A stretch of 64,000 nt of DNA from Prosthecodimorpha staleyi (GTDB lineage: Bacteria > Pseudomonadota > Alphaproteobacteria > Rhizobiales > Ancalomicrobiaceae). The stretch's first letter is position 1, and every line of letters starts with the position of its first letter. The DNA lies in contig NZ_JAHHZF010000003.1 in NCBI RefSeq assembly GCF_018729455.1, forward strand, positions 70,884 to 134,883, in the 5' to 3' direction. Below are positions 25,506-34,061 of the stretch, in pieces. The translations under genes and the position numbers were made by a program. Below the pieces are notes generated by a model. That model was not told where the DNA came from. It did not search any database and saw nothing but the letters and a program-made list of their open reading frames with translations.

Positions 25506-26543
25506 ATGTCACTCAGACAGATCGCGCAGAGCCTTGGCGTGAGCATTACGACCGTGTCCCGGGCGCTCGCCGGCTATTCCGACGTGTCTGCGGCGACCCG
25601 GGAACGCGTGGTCGCCGAGGCGCACCGGATCAAGTATGTTCCGAACGAGGTCGCCCGGCGTCTGCAGCGCGGTCGCGCCGATGGAATCGGTTTCATCGTC
25701 CCGGGCGGCGCCCGCGGCTTCGACGACCGCTATTTCCTCAATATGGTGGAAGGCGCGTGGTGGCGCCTCTCGGGCACCGAGGTCGACCTTCTGGTCCTGT
25801 CGTCCGATCAGGGCCCGACCGAGGCGCTGACCTATCGGCGCATCGTCGAAGGCGGTCGCGTTGACGGTCTTCTGGTCCCGCGTATTCGTGAAAACGATAG
25901 CCGAATTGACTATCTGTGCGAAGTCGGCTTCCCGTTCATCGCTTTCGGTGCGGAACCGAGCCATCCCAAGGCCTATGCCTATGTGGATATCGACACCGAA
26001 GCGGCAACTGCCGAAGCCATGCGGCATCTGGCCGAACTCGGCCATCGGTCGGTCGCCCTGCTGAGCAGCGACGAGCCGATGGTGTTCGCGCGCTCCCGCG
26101 AGGCCGCCTTCCTGAAGGCCGCCGCAGGGCTCGGCATCAGCACCACGATCCTGTGCGGCAAGCTCGCCGAGGCCAGCGGCTTCGCGATGATGTCCGAACT
26201 GCTCGCCCGGCCGGACCGTCCGACCGCCGCGATCTCGATCACGGATCGGATCGGCATCGGCGCCGTCCGCGCCGTACGGGAGCATGGTCTGACGGTCGGG
26301 CCCGACATGTCGGTCATAACCTTTGGCGACAATCCGGTGGTGGCCTTCATGCACCCGCCGATGACGGCGATCTCCATTCCCGTCCAGGCGATGACCGCCC
26401 ATGCGGTCGACTATCTGCTCGCGCGCCGCGATCGTGCGGACGCGCCGCTGACCCGCATCTGGAAGACCGAACTGATCGTCCGCGAAAGCACCGCGGCTCC
26501 GCGTGGCCGCAGCCTGGCGAGCGACCTGCCGCTCGCCGTCTGA
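25506..26543 (+). CDS. LacI-family transcriptional regulator
   Basis: 345 residues. N-terminal LacI helix-turn-helix (LRQIAQSLGVSITTVSRALAGY) and hinge helix (YVPNEVARRLQRGRADGIG), then a periplasmic-binding-protein-type effector domain (GGRVDGLLVPRI, HLAELGHRSVALLS, DMSVITFGDNP). It probably represses or activates the divergent FAH-family gene in response to a sugar or sugar acid and regulates itself. The ATG at 25506 follows a GGGATGGGA-like ribosome-binding sequence. Confidence 0.93.
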   Translation: MSLRQIAQSLGVSITTVSRALAGYSDVSAATRERVVAEAHRIKYVPNEVARRLQRGRADGIGFIVPGGARGFDDRYFLNMVEGAWWRLSGTEVDLLVLSSDQGPTEALTYRRIVEGGRVDGLLVPRIRENDSRIDYLCEVGFPFIAFGAEPSHPKAYAYVDIDTEAATAEAMRHLAELGHRSVALLSSDEPMVFARSREAAFLKAAAGLGISTTILCGKLAEASGFAMMSELLARPDRPTAAISITDRIGIGAVRAVREHGLTVGPDMSVITFGDNPVVAFMHPPMTAISIPVQAMTAHAVDYLLARRDRADAPLTRIWKTELIVRESTAAPRGRSLASDLPLAV

Positions 26544-26635
26544 TCCCGCGGCCCCGCGCGAAGCGGCGTAAGCCGCCTCGGACGGGGGCCGGCCACTCAC
26601 TCCCGCCGGGTGCGGACGGACCGGCCGGCTATCGG

Positions 26636-27142
26636 TCAGACCCGGATCGGAAAGGACGACGGCGCGACCAGCGGACCCTCGTCATCTTCGGTATCGGCGG
26701 TTTCGTCCGCCCAGTCTTCCGGACCGCTCGTGTCGGGCTCCGCTTCCGCCAGCATCAGGTCGGTGCCTTCGGTCGCCCAGAACGCGACGAGTTGGCCGAA
26801 GCGATCGAAGTCCTGCTCGACATCGGCCGCCGACATCGGCGCCACGTTCCAGCGCAGGCAATAGAAGGCCCGGCCGCGCTGGGGATCGAGCGCCAGCCGA
26901 CCCGCACCGACACCCATGCCGAGACAGTTGGCCTGCAGCATCGCCCGGGCCATTGCGAGATCCGGATTGTCGAGCCCCGGCAGCCGGAACGACAGCTCCA
27001 GAATCTGCGGCTCGATGCGGGCCAGATAGATCGAACCGGCGTCGGGCAGGATGATCTCGGCCCTTCCGTCGTCGTCGAAGGCCAGGTGCGGCAGTCCGAG
27101 CTTGGCCTTCAGGATATCGAGCAGATGGTTCACGTCGTGCAT
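26636..27142 (-). CDS. CesT-type type III secretion chaperone
   Basis: A 168-residue acidic protein. Residues 1-130 match the class I (CesT/Tir-type) effector chaperone pattern: VNHLLDILKAKLGLPHLAFDD at the start, a strand with ILELSFRLPGL, then AMLQANCLGMGVGAGRLALDP and a final helix around DRFGQLVAFWA. The last 40 residues are an acidic tail (PEDWADETADTEDDEG). Such chaperones form dimers that bind the N-terminal region of one or a few effectors. It is encoded 86 bp after the RasGAP-like gene on the same strand, in the usual effector-chaperone pairing. No secretion apparatus gene is in the window. Confidence 0.88.
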   Translation of the reverse strand: MHDVNHLLDILKAKLGLPHLAFDDDGRAEIILPDAGSIYLARIEPQILELSFRLPGLDNPDLAMARAMLQANCLGMGVGAGRLALDPQRGRAFYCLRWNVAPMSAADVEQDFDRFGQLVAFWATEGTDLMLAEAEPDTSGPEDWADETADTEDDEGPLVAPSSFPIRV

Positions 27143-27163
27143 TCGTCGCCCCCTGTCGCGCGG

Positions 27164-27193
27164 CAGGTCGACCGGCGGGAGCCGGTCGACCTG
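27164..27193 (-). other. Strong intercistronic hairpin between effector-like and chaperone genes
   Basis: A perfect 13-bp stem (CAGGTCGACCGGC / GCCGGTCGACCTG) with a 4-nt loop lies 36 bp after the effector stop and 21 bp before the chaperone ATG. There is no U-tract on either side, so it looks less like a terminator than an mRNA-processing or stability element that would set the chaperone:effector ratio. Confidence 0.6.
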
Positions 27194-27228
27194 ACCCCAA
27201 AATCGTCGCCTTCGCTATCGCCCGGACC

Positions 27229-28671
27229 CTACACCACCTTCGGCATGCCGCATTCCAGGAAGAATGCCTTCAGGCTCGTCTGGGTGTGATCGAAGATCTC
27301 CTTGTAGGCAACTCGCATTTCCGGGGTGACCTGTCCGGGTCTGGCGACGCCGTTGGCGCATTTCTGGATGGCATTGCCCACTTGAGTGCCGATCATGATC
27401 TCGTTCTCATGACCGTTGTCGTAGCGCTGGCCGCCCTCGCCGATGCCGACGGAGATATCGCGCAGGACCAGGAAGTTGTTGTACATCGTGAAGATCGCCG
27501 TTTCCTTCTGCTCCTTCGACAGGTCCGTGCGCTTCAGGATGACCTCGGCCGACTCCTTGAGCAGTTGGCGCGAGCTCTCCGGAACCTGGCTCGCAGCCGC
27601 TTTCGGATTGCCATAGAAACCGTCGATGACGTCCATGGCGGCGTCCTTGAACGTCTTGACGTGCCCCGGATCAGAGAGTTCCGACCAGTTCCCGTTGGTG
27701 CCGCTGCCAGGCGGCATTTGCTCGGTGAAGGGCTGGTTCTTCTCCTTGGCAGCCTGCCGACGATTCTCGAAATCGTCCAACTCCCTCTTGTCCGCAGAGA
27801 TAATACGTTCGAAGTGCTTGGTGATCGCCTGCAGCCCCCCGGAATGCTTCTCCAGGATGCTGTTGGACGCCAATTGGTAGGTTTCGCGCCCCTTCGACGG
27901 GCTCGTCGCCTCCATCAGCTTGCCAAGCGCCGTGGCTCCCGAGCCATTGGAGCGGAACGCCGTCGGCTTGCCGATCTCCGGATCGTTCAGGTATTCGTTC
28001 AGGCTCTTGCTGAACAACGCCTTGGCGCCCTCCGGATCGCGCGCCCGGGTCAGACCGTCACAGATCAGTTCGGCGAAATCGCGCACGCCCTGACTCTTCG
28101 GTCCGTCCTTGTCGTAGGACGACATCGCGTTGCGGATGTTGTCGATCGACATGTCCTGAATGGCCATCAGCGAAGTGCCGTCCAGGGAGGCGTTGATCTT
28201 TTGCACCGCCAGTTCCTTCCAGTCGACCTTCTGCTTGGTCGCTTCCTTCTGGATCTGGTCGAACAGCTGCTTGACGTTGCAGCGCAGCTGCGCCGGGTCC
28301 TTGTCCTGGGCGAGTGCGGTGGACTTCTTGAAGATGTCGTCCGGCGTCGCCTGAGTGTATTTTTTTCCCGCACTCTTGGTGTGGGCCTTGTCCTGGCGTT
28401 CCAGGCGGCTGTTGGCGCCGTCGTGCCGGGCGATCTCGCGCGCCTCGGCGCGCGCCTGCTTCAGTTCAGCGTTCCACTTGCTGAAACGCGTTCCGAGATC
28501 GGCGAAAGCCTTGACGATGGAGGCGCCGAAGCTCGACTTCGGCATGGTCCTCGGGGTCGTCGGCGCGTCGACGCCCGTGCCGACCTGCGGCCCGGTCGTC
28601 TTTTCCGTGACCGCGTTGCGCCGGATTTGGATGTTTTCGGTGTTGCCGCCCTTGATCCCGCCGATCGCCAT
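27229..28671 (-). CDS. Putative type III effector with a RasGAP-like domain
   Basis: 480 residues. The first 100 or so are polar and Thr/Lys/Ala-rich without a Sec signal, as expected for a type III signal and chaperone-binding region. From about residue 190 the sequence follows the RasGAP fold order: PTAFRSN with Arg240 (RasGAP arginine-finger motif TLFR.NS), LGKLMEAT and a following SILEK helix; FYG..AAASQVPESSRQLL (RasGAP IF...LPPTLR); NNFLVLRDISVGI at 399-410 (RasGAP FLFLR.I.PAI); and VGNAIQKCANGV at 431-442 (RasGAP K..QNLAN). A polar insert of about 50 residues (290-340) lengthens the loop between them. It would switch off a Ras-family GTPase in a eukaryotic host. The matches are by eye from memory. 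GGGGGCGG precedes the ATG, and the chaperone gene follows. Confidence 0.7.
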   Translation of the reverse strand: MAIGGIKGGNTENIQIRRNAVTEKTTGPQVGTGVDAPTTPRTMPKSSFGASIVKAFADLGTRFSKWNAELKQARAEAREIARHDGANSRLERQDKAHTKSAGKKYTQATPDDIFKKSTALAQDKDPAQLRCNVKQLFDQIQKEATKQKVDWKELAVQKINASLDGTSLMAIQDMSIDNIRNAMSSYDKDGPKSQGVRDFAELICDGLTRARDPEGAKALFSKSLNEYLNDPEIGKPTAFRSNGSGATALGKLMEATSPSKGRETYQLASNSILEKHSGGLQAITKHFERIISADKRELDDFENRRQAAKEKNQPFTEQMPPGSGTNGNWSELSDPGHVKTFKDAAMDVIDGFYGNPKAAASQVPESSRQLLKESAEVILKRTDLSKEQKETAIFTMYNNFLVLRDISVGIGEGGQRYDNGHENEIMIGTQVGNAIQKCANGVARPGQVTPEMRVAYKEIFDHTQTSLKAFFLECGMPKVV

Positions 28672-28726
28672 GTCCGCCCCCGTTGTCTGGATGATGATCC
28701 GAGACTAGCGGGGCGGGCACGGCGGC

Positions 28727-28746
28727 GTTGTGATATCCGGCACAAC
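28727..28746. promoter_or_regulatory. GTTGTG-N8-CACAAC dyad upstream of the effector-like gene
   Basis: Perfect 6-bp arms separated by 8 bp, centred about 65 bp upstream of the effector ATG in the 101-bp gap after the RND permease gene. The position suits a regulator site. I do not recognise a tts box or an Hrp box here. Confidence 0.35.
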
Positions 28747-28772
28747 TCACGCAGCTTGAGCCGGATCGCCGA

Positions 28773-31700
28773 CTACTCGGCGGCTTCGCGCCGGTCGTCC
28801 GCGCGCGTCGCCGAATCCGTGCGCCCGAAGGCCGGCCGGACTACAGCCGCCGCTGCGCCGGCTCGGTCCGCTGCGACGGCGGCGGCCCCGTCTTCGGCCG
28901 GCGCGTCCGGGCGGACGCGGAAGGCGAGCGCATAGGAGGCCGGCAGCACGAACAGGGTCAGCACGGTTGCGGCGACGATGCCGCCCATCATCGCGTAGGC
29001 CATCGGCCCCCAGAAGGCCGACTGCGCGATCGGGATCAGCGCCAGCACGGCCGCGGCGGCGGTCAGGATGATCGGCCGGAACCGGCGCACGGCGGAACCG
29101 ACGGTCGCCTCCCAGGGCGACAGGCCGGCGGCGCGGTCCTGTTCGATCTGGTCGATCAGGATGACCGAGTTGCGCATGATGATGCCCGCGAGCGCGATCA
29201 CGCCCAGGATGGCGACGAAGCCGAAGGCCGAGTTGGTGGCCAGAAGCGCCGCCGAGGCCCCGATCAGGCCGAGCGGAGCGGTCATGAAGACCAGCATCGC
29301 CTTGCCGAAATGCTGCAGCTGGATCATCAGCAGCACCATCATGACCAGGATCATGACCGGCGCCTTGGCGGCAATCGAATCCTGGCTCTTGGCCGATTCC
29401 TCGATGCCGCCCTGCATCTCGATGCCGTAACCGGCCGGCAGTGCCTCGCGCACCGGCTTCAAGGCCTGGTAGATGGCCGGGGTCACGTCGTTGCCCTGGA
29501 TGCCGTCGGGAACCACGCCGCGCACCGTGATCGTCGGCAGCCGGTTGCGCCGCCATTCGATGCCCGACTCCAGCCGGGTCTCCAGCTTGGCGACCTGCGC
29601 GAGCGGGACCGAGCCGCCCCGGTCGGTCGGCACATAGATGCCGTCGATCGCCGACAGGAGGCTTCGGGTCTCGGCCGGTTCGCGCACCATGATGGCGACG
29701 GTGCGTTCGCCATCCCGGAAGGTGCCGATCTGAGCGCCCGAGAGCGCCCCCTGCAGCGAGCGCCGGATCGTCTGCGAGGAGATGCCGAGGGCGCGGGCGC
29801 GGTCCTGGTCGATCGACAGCTTCAGCGTCGGCACCGGCTCGAGCCAGTCGTCATGGACGTTGGACACGCGCGGATCGTCGCGGAACGCCTCCTTGACGCG
29901 ATCGGCGATCCGCCGCACCTCGGCCCTGTCGGGACCCGAGACGCGCATCTGCACGGCCCAACCCACCGGCGGCCCGTTGAACAGGCGATCGACCTTGAAG
30001 CGCACCGACGGGAAGTCCTCGGCCAGCCAGGTGCGGGTCTTGGCGATCAGCCTTTCGCGGGCCGGCAGATCCTTGGCGACGATCAGCAGCTGGGCAAAAT
30101 TCGGATTGCGCAGTTGCTGATCGAGCGGCAGGTAGAAGCGCGGGGCGCCCTCGCCGATGAAACTGGCCACGTAGCTCTGATCCGGATCGGCGGCCAGCCG
30201 CTTCTCCAGGGCAGCCGCCTGGCGCTCGGTCTCGCCGATCCCGCTGCCTTCCGGCAGCCAGAGGTCGACCAGGAGTTCGAGCCGGGTGGATTCCGGGAAG
30301 AAGCTCTTCGGAATGAACTTGAAGCCGTAGAGACTGCCCGCGAAGACGAGACCGGTCACCATCAGCACCACGATGCGGTGGCGGACCGCCCAGCCGATGC
30401 TCGCCTTGAGGCCGCGATAGAAGCGGCTGTCATAGACATCGTGATGGCCGCCCTCCGGATGCCGGCGCTCCTTGAGCACCAGGGTGCCGATCCAGGGCGT
30501 GAAATAAACCGCCGCGATCCACGAGGTGACCAGTGCGATGCCGACCACCCAGAACAGCGAGTTGACATATTCGCCCGCCGTCGACGCTGCAAAGCCGACC
30601 GGTATGAACCCCGCCGTCGTGATCAGCGTGCCGGTCAGCATCGGGAAGGCGGTCGACGTATAGGCGAAGCTCGCCGCCGACAGCTTGTCCCGCCCCTCCT
30701 CCAACTTGCGTTCCATCATCTCGACCGCGATCATGGCATCGTCGACCAGCAGACCGAGTGCGATGATCAGGGCGCCGAGCGAGATGCGCTGCAGGTCGAT
30801 GCCCATCTGGGACATGACCGCGAAGGTCGCCGCCAGCACGAGCGGAATCGTCACCGCGACCACGATGCCGGCGCGCCAGCCGATCGAGATGAAGGAGACG
30901 ACCAGCACGATGGCCAATGCCTCGATCAGCGCCTCGGCGAATTCGTGGATCGAGCCCTCGACGACCGACGCCTGATCGGAAATCCGGCCGAGCTTGACGC
31001 CGATCGGCAGATTGGCCTCCACACCCTTGAGGGCGACGTGCAGCGCCTCGCCGACCACGGTGACGTTCTGTCCCTTGGCCATCACCATGCCGAGCAGGAC
31101 GGCATCCTCGCCGTTGAAGCGGAACTTGCGATCCGCAGGATCGATCAGCCCGCGCGAGACGGTGGCGATGTCGCCGAGCCGGACCACCTGGGAGCCCACC
31201 GAAAGGCGAAGTTCCGCCAGATCCTCGACGGTCACCAGGGTGCCGCCGACGGTCAGCCGCACCGAACGCTCCGCCGTCTCGACCCGGCCGGCCGGGTCGA
31301 TCGAGGTCTGGGCGGCGAGCGCGCTGGAGATTGCCGCCACCGTGAGGCCGCGTTCGGCCAGCGCCCGGGAGGCGATGTCGATATAGACGCGCTCGTCCTG
31401 CGCGCCGAGGACCTGCGCCTTCTCGATGCCCGGAACGGTCAGGACGACGTCCCGCGCCCGCTTGGCGTAGTCTTCCAGCTCGGGCGCCGAGAAGCCGCGC
31501 CCGGTAAAGGCGTAAAGGGCGATATAGGTGTCGCCGAATTCGTCATTGAAATAGGGTCCGAGCACGCCGGACGGCAGATCTCCGGCGATGTCGCCGACCT
31601 TCTTGCGCACCTGATAGAAGGCGTCGCTCACGTCGCGACCGGCGGCCGAGCCCTTGATATTGACCATGATGACCGTGCTGCCGGCGCGCGTGTAGGTCTT

Positions 31701-31967
31701 CAGCACGTCGAGATTGGGGGTCTCCTGCAGCTTGCGTTCCAGCTTGTCGGTGACCTGGTTCTGCATCTCCTCCAGCGTCGCGCCCGGCCAGACCGCCTGC
31801 ACCACCATCACCCGGAAGGTGAAGTCCGGATCTTCCTTCTGCCCCATGCGGACCATGGCCAGGATGCCGGCCACGAGCGTGATGACGAAGAAGAACCGCG
31901 TCAGCCCCGGATGCTCGATGGCCCAGCGCGACAGGTTGAATCCGGAACGGGAATCGGGACGGGCCAT
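28773..31967 (-). CDS. RND efflux transporter, inner-membrane permease
   Basis: A 1064-residue AcrB/MexB-superfamily pump. The layout is the standard RND one: helix 1 (GLTRFFFVITLVAGILA), a large periplasmic domain, helices 2-6, a second domain and helices 7-12. The proton-relay Asp pair is visible in ALGLLVDDAMIAVEMMERKL. The start MVRMGQKEDPDF-type segment is that of the permeases paired with TetR-adaptor operons in alphaproteobacteria. GGAGG lies upstream of the ATG. It is the third gene after tetR and the adaptor; no outer-membrane channel is encoded here. The substrate is unknown. The last 60 residues are Ala-rich and probably disordered. Confidence 0.93.
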   Translation of the reverse strand: MARPDSRSGFNLSRWAIEHPGLTRFFFVITLVAGILAMVRMGQKEDPDFTFRVMVVQAVWPGATLEEMQNQVTDKLERKLQETPNLDVLKTYTRAGSTVIMVNIKGSAAGRDVSDAFYQVRKKVGDIAGDLPSGVLGPYFNDEFGDTYIALYAFTGRGFSAPELEDYAKRARDVVLTVPGIEKAQVLGAQDERVYIDIASRALAERGLTVAAISSALAAQTSIDPAGRVETAERSVRLTVGGTLVTVEDLAELRLSVGSQVVRLGDIATVSRGLIDPADRKFRFNGEDAVLLGMVMAKGQNVTVVGEALHVALKGVEANLPIGVKLGRISDQASVVEGSIHEFAEALIEALAIVLVVSFISIGWRAGIVVAVTIPLVLAATFAVMSQMGIDLQRISLGALIIALGLLVDDAMIAVEMMERKLEEGRDKLSAASFAYTSTAFPMLTGTLITTAGFIPVGFAASTAGEYVNSLFWVVGIALVTSWIAAVYFTPWIGTLVLKERRHPEGGHHDVYDSRFYRGLKASIGWAVRHRIVVLMVTGLVFAGSLYGFKFIPKSFFPESTRLELLVDLWLPEGSGIGETERQAAALEKRLAADPDQSYVASFIGEGAPRFYLPLDQQLRNPNFAQLLIVAKDLPARERLIAKTRTWLAEDFPSVRFKVDRLFNGPPVGWAVQMRVSGPDRAEVRRIADRVKEAFRDDPRVSNVHDDWLEPVPTLKLSIDQDRARALGISSQTIRRSLQGALSGAQIGTFRDGERTVAIMVREPAETRSLLSAIDGIYVPTDRGGSVPLAQVAKLETRLESGIEWRRNRLPTITVRGVVPDGIQGNDVTPAIYQALKPVREALPAGYGIEMQGGIEESAKSQDSIAAKAPVMILVMMVLLMIQLQHFGKAMLVFMTAPLGLIGASAALLATNSAFGFVAILGVIALAGIIMRNSVILIDQIEQDRAAGLSPWEATVGSAVRRFRPIILTAAAAVLALIPIAQSAFWGPMAYAMMGGIVAATVLTLFVLPASYALAFRVRPDAPAEDGAAAVAADRAGAAAAVVRPAFGRTDSATRADDRREAAE

Positions 31968-32062
31968 GGCGGCCTCCAGGAACAGTCAGGAGGGATGGTG
32001 CGCACTCCGGCCGGGCCGCAGGGCGAACGAAACGGGCAGCAATCGGGGTGGGGCGGGCCGGA

Positions 32063-33178
32063 TCAGGGGGCGACGTGCGCCGTGGCGATCTCGGAACCGG
32101 CAAGCCGGATCTTGCGGCCTTCAGTCATGAACTGCGCGCCGGCGGTAACGACCAGATCGCCCGCGCCGAGGCCTTCGACGATGCGCACGCCCGCCGGTGC
32201 GGTCGGTCCGATCGTGACGCGGCGCGCCGAAACGGTCTCGCTCGTCCGATCGACCACCCAGACGACGGTCCCGTCGGGGCGCTGCGAGAGCGCGGCGAGC
32301 GGGACGACGACGGCCGGCGGACCGCTCGGCACCGAGGCCGTGACGGTCGCGGTCTGGCCGAGACGCAGGCGTTCGTCCTCCGGCAGGGCGATGCGCACCG
32401 CGAAGGTGCGCGAGGTGGCATCGGCGCTGCCGGCGACCTCGCGGATGCGGCCGGTCTGGACGAGATCGGGCTCGGCCCAATAACGCACCTCGACGATGTC
32501 ACCCTTGCGGAAATGCCGGATCTCCTGCTCGGGCACGGCGATGCGCGCTTCCTTTTCGCCGTCGCGTGCGATGGTCATCACGGCGGCGCCGGCCGCCACG
32601 ACCTGACCGGCCTCGCCGCGCACCTCAGTGACGATGCCGGGACCGTCGGCCTTCAGGTCGGCATAGCCGATCTGGTTGAGGGCCTGGTCGCGCGACGAGA
32701 CGGCGCTGCCGAGCGCCGCCACGGCCTGATCGGTTTCGAGGCTCGCCTTGTCCAGCGCCGCCTTGGCGACATGGCCCTTCTCGAAGAGGCTGCGGTTGCG
32801 CTCCAGGGCGTCGCGGGCGACCTGCACTCTTGCCTTCGCGCCCTCGACCGCCGCCTCCGCCGCCTGCAGCGCCAGACGCAGATCCGCGGGATCGAGCCGC
32901 GCGACCGTGGTGCCGGCTTCGACGCGATCGCCGACATTGACCAGACGCGCGACGATCTTGCCGCCGACCCGGAAGCCCAGGCCCGCGCTGATGCGCGCCT
33001 CCACCGCCCCCGAATAGCTCAGATGCCGCTCCGATGCCGCGGTCGAGACCACCATCGCCTTCACCGGGCGGATCGGATCGGGCGCCGCCGCCTGCTCCTT
33101 GCAACCCGCGAGCAGAAGGGCGGCCGCCACGAGGGCCGGGACCGTAACGAGCACCGACGAACGAATGATCGCTGACAT
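32063..33178 (-). CDS. RND efflux periplasmic adaptor (membrane fusion lipoprotein)
   Basis: 371 residues. An N-terminal lipoprotein signal with lipobox LLAGC (Cys26) anchors it to the inner membrane. The order is the family's: barrel-sandwich half (VGDRVEAGTTVARLD), coiled-coil hairpin (AAEAAVEGAKARVQVARDAL, about 100-160), second lipoyl half, beta-barrel and membrane-proximal domain. It would link the permease encoded 95 bp downstream to an outer-membrane channel encoded elsewhere. Confidence 0.92.
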   Translation of the reverse strand: MSAIIRSSVLVTVPALVAAALLLAGCKEQAAAPDPIRPVKAMVVSTAASERHLSYSGAVEARISAGLGFRVGGKIVARLVNVGDRVEAGTTVARLDPADLRLALQAAEAAVEGAKARVQVARDALERNRSLFEKGHVAKAALDKASLETDQAVAALGSAVSSRDQALNQIGYADLKADGPGIVTEVRGEAGQVVAAGAAVMTIARDGEKEARIAVPEQEIRHFRKGDIVEVRYWAEPDLVQTGRIREVAGSADATSRTFAVRIALPEDERLRLGQTATVTASVPSGPPAVVVPLAALSQRPDGTVVWVVDRTSETVSARRVTIGPTAPAGVRIVEGLGAGDLVVTAGAQFMTEGRKIRLAGSEIATAHVAP

Positions 33179-33203
33179 ATTCTAATTTTCCTCAGTCCGC
33201 GGA

Positions 33204-33236
33204 CAAAAAAACACGCGGGCGCCCGGGGCGTCCGCG
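33204..33236 (-). terminator. Terminator between tetR and the pump genes
   Basis: On the minus strand an imperfect GC-rich hairpin (arms CGCGG...CCGCG with an inner GCCC/GGGC) is followed by TG and seven T. It ends 25 bp before the adaptor start codon. It should end or attenuate transcripts coming from tetR. Confidence 0.65.
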
Positions 33237-33247
33237 CGAGGGTCGGG

Positions 33248-33847
33248 TCAGGGCCGCAAGGCACGCAGAATGAAGTCGGCCATCTCCTCGGGACCGGCGC
33301 GATCGGAGTCCTGAAGACACTGCACGACCAGTTCCGGATGGATATGGGTGACGAAGCACTGGTGGGTCCGTCGCGCGACCCGCACCGGATCGCCGGGCGC
33401 GAACTCGCCGGTCGCCATGCCCTCCGCAATTACCTCGGCGAAGACCGCGGTGGTCTCCTGGATGAAGCGTCGAACCACCTGCCACTGCTCGTGGATGGCC
33501 ACGGAGACCATCTCGTGCACCTTTTTCTCGTCGAGGAAGACCTCGACGGTCTGATGATGGTTGGCGAGCAGCAGCGCCCGGACGCGCTCGGTCGGCGTGC
33601 CGGCTCCGCGCGCGATCGTGCGGCAGTGGGCGACGCGCGCCGACAGCATCCGGTCCGCGATGGCCTCGTTGATCGCCGCCTTGGAGGGAAAGAACCGGTA
33701 GACGTTGGCCGGCGACATGCCCAACTCGCGGGCGATGTCGGCGACCGTCGTCTTGGTATATCCATAGTGGCGGAACAGGCGCTCGGCTTCTTCGAGGATT
33801 CGGGTCCTCGTATCCTGCCGGGCCTCGTCGATGGCATGCGCGGTCAT
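33248..33847 (-). CDS. TetR-family transcriptional regulator of the RND pump
   Basis: 199 residues. The N-terminal helix-turn-helix is canonical: RTRILEEAERLFRHYGYTKTTVADIARELGMS, then ANVYRFFPSKAAINEAI. The C-terminal ligand domain is helical and not distinctive. It precedes the adaptor and permease genes on the same strand and probably represses itself and them. A 16-bp perfect palindrome sits 17-32 bp upstream of its start. Confidence 0.92.
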   Translation of the reverse strand: MTAHAIDEARQDTRTRILEEAERLFRHYGYTKTTVADIARELGMSPANVYRFFPSKAAINEAIADRMLSARVAHCRTIARGAGTPTERVRALLLANHHQTVEVFLDEKKVHEMVSVAIHEQWQVVRRFIQETTAVFAEVIAEGMATGEFAPGDPVRVARRTHQCFVTHIHPELVVQCLQDSDRAGPEEMADFILRALRP

Positions 33848-33863
33848 GGGGCGGTCCAGATTG

Positions 33864-33879
33864 CAGCAATTGATTGCTG
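33864..33879. promoter_or_regulatory. Candidate TetR operator
   Basis: CAGCAAT-TG-ATTGCTG, 7-bp perfect arms with a 2-bp centre, lies 17 bp upstream of the tetR start codon in an AT-rich patch. A second dyad, GAATT-TCAT-AATTC, follows directly at 33882-33895. TetR-family dimers commonly bind such 14-18 bp palindromes overlapping their own promoter. Confidence 0.6.
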
Positions 33880-34061
33880 ACGAATTTCATAATTCATCAC
33901 CCATATAGACCTGCGCGGACGATCCGTCAATTCCCGGATGGCGCGCCGCCATTGAGCGGGACCCTGCATTGGGCTAGAGCAGAGGCGATCGGCGCGATGC
34001 CGCGCGAAAATCGGCTGCGGCCGGAAATGGCAGCGCTTCCACCCCCAGATCCGAGGCCCGC

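Noticed and set aside
27229-28671. RhoGAP of the ExoS/YopE/SptP kind
   Set aside because: Those domains are about 130 residues with a G.LR.L-type finger loop; the order FR.N ... FLVLR ... Q..AN over some 200 residues fits RasGAP better.
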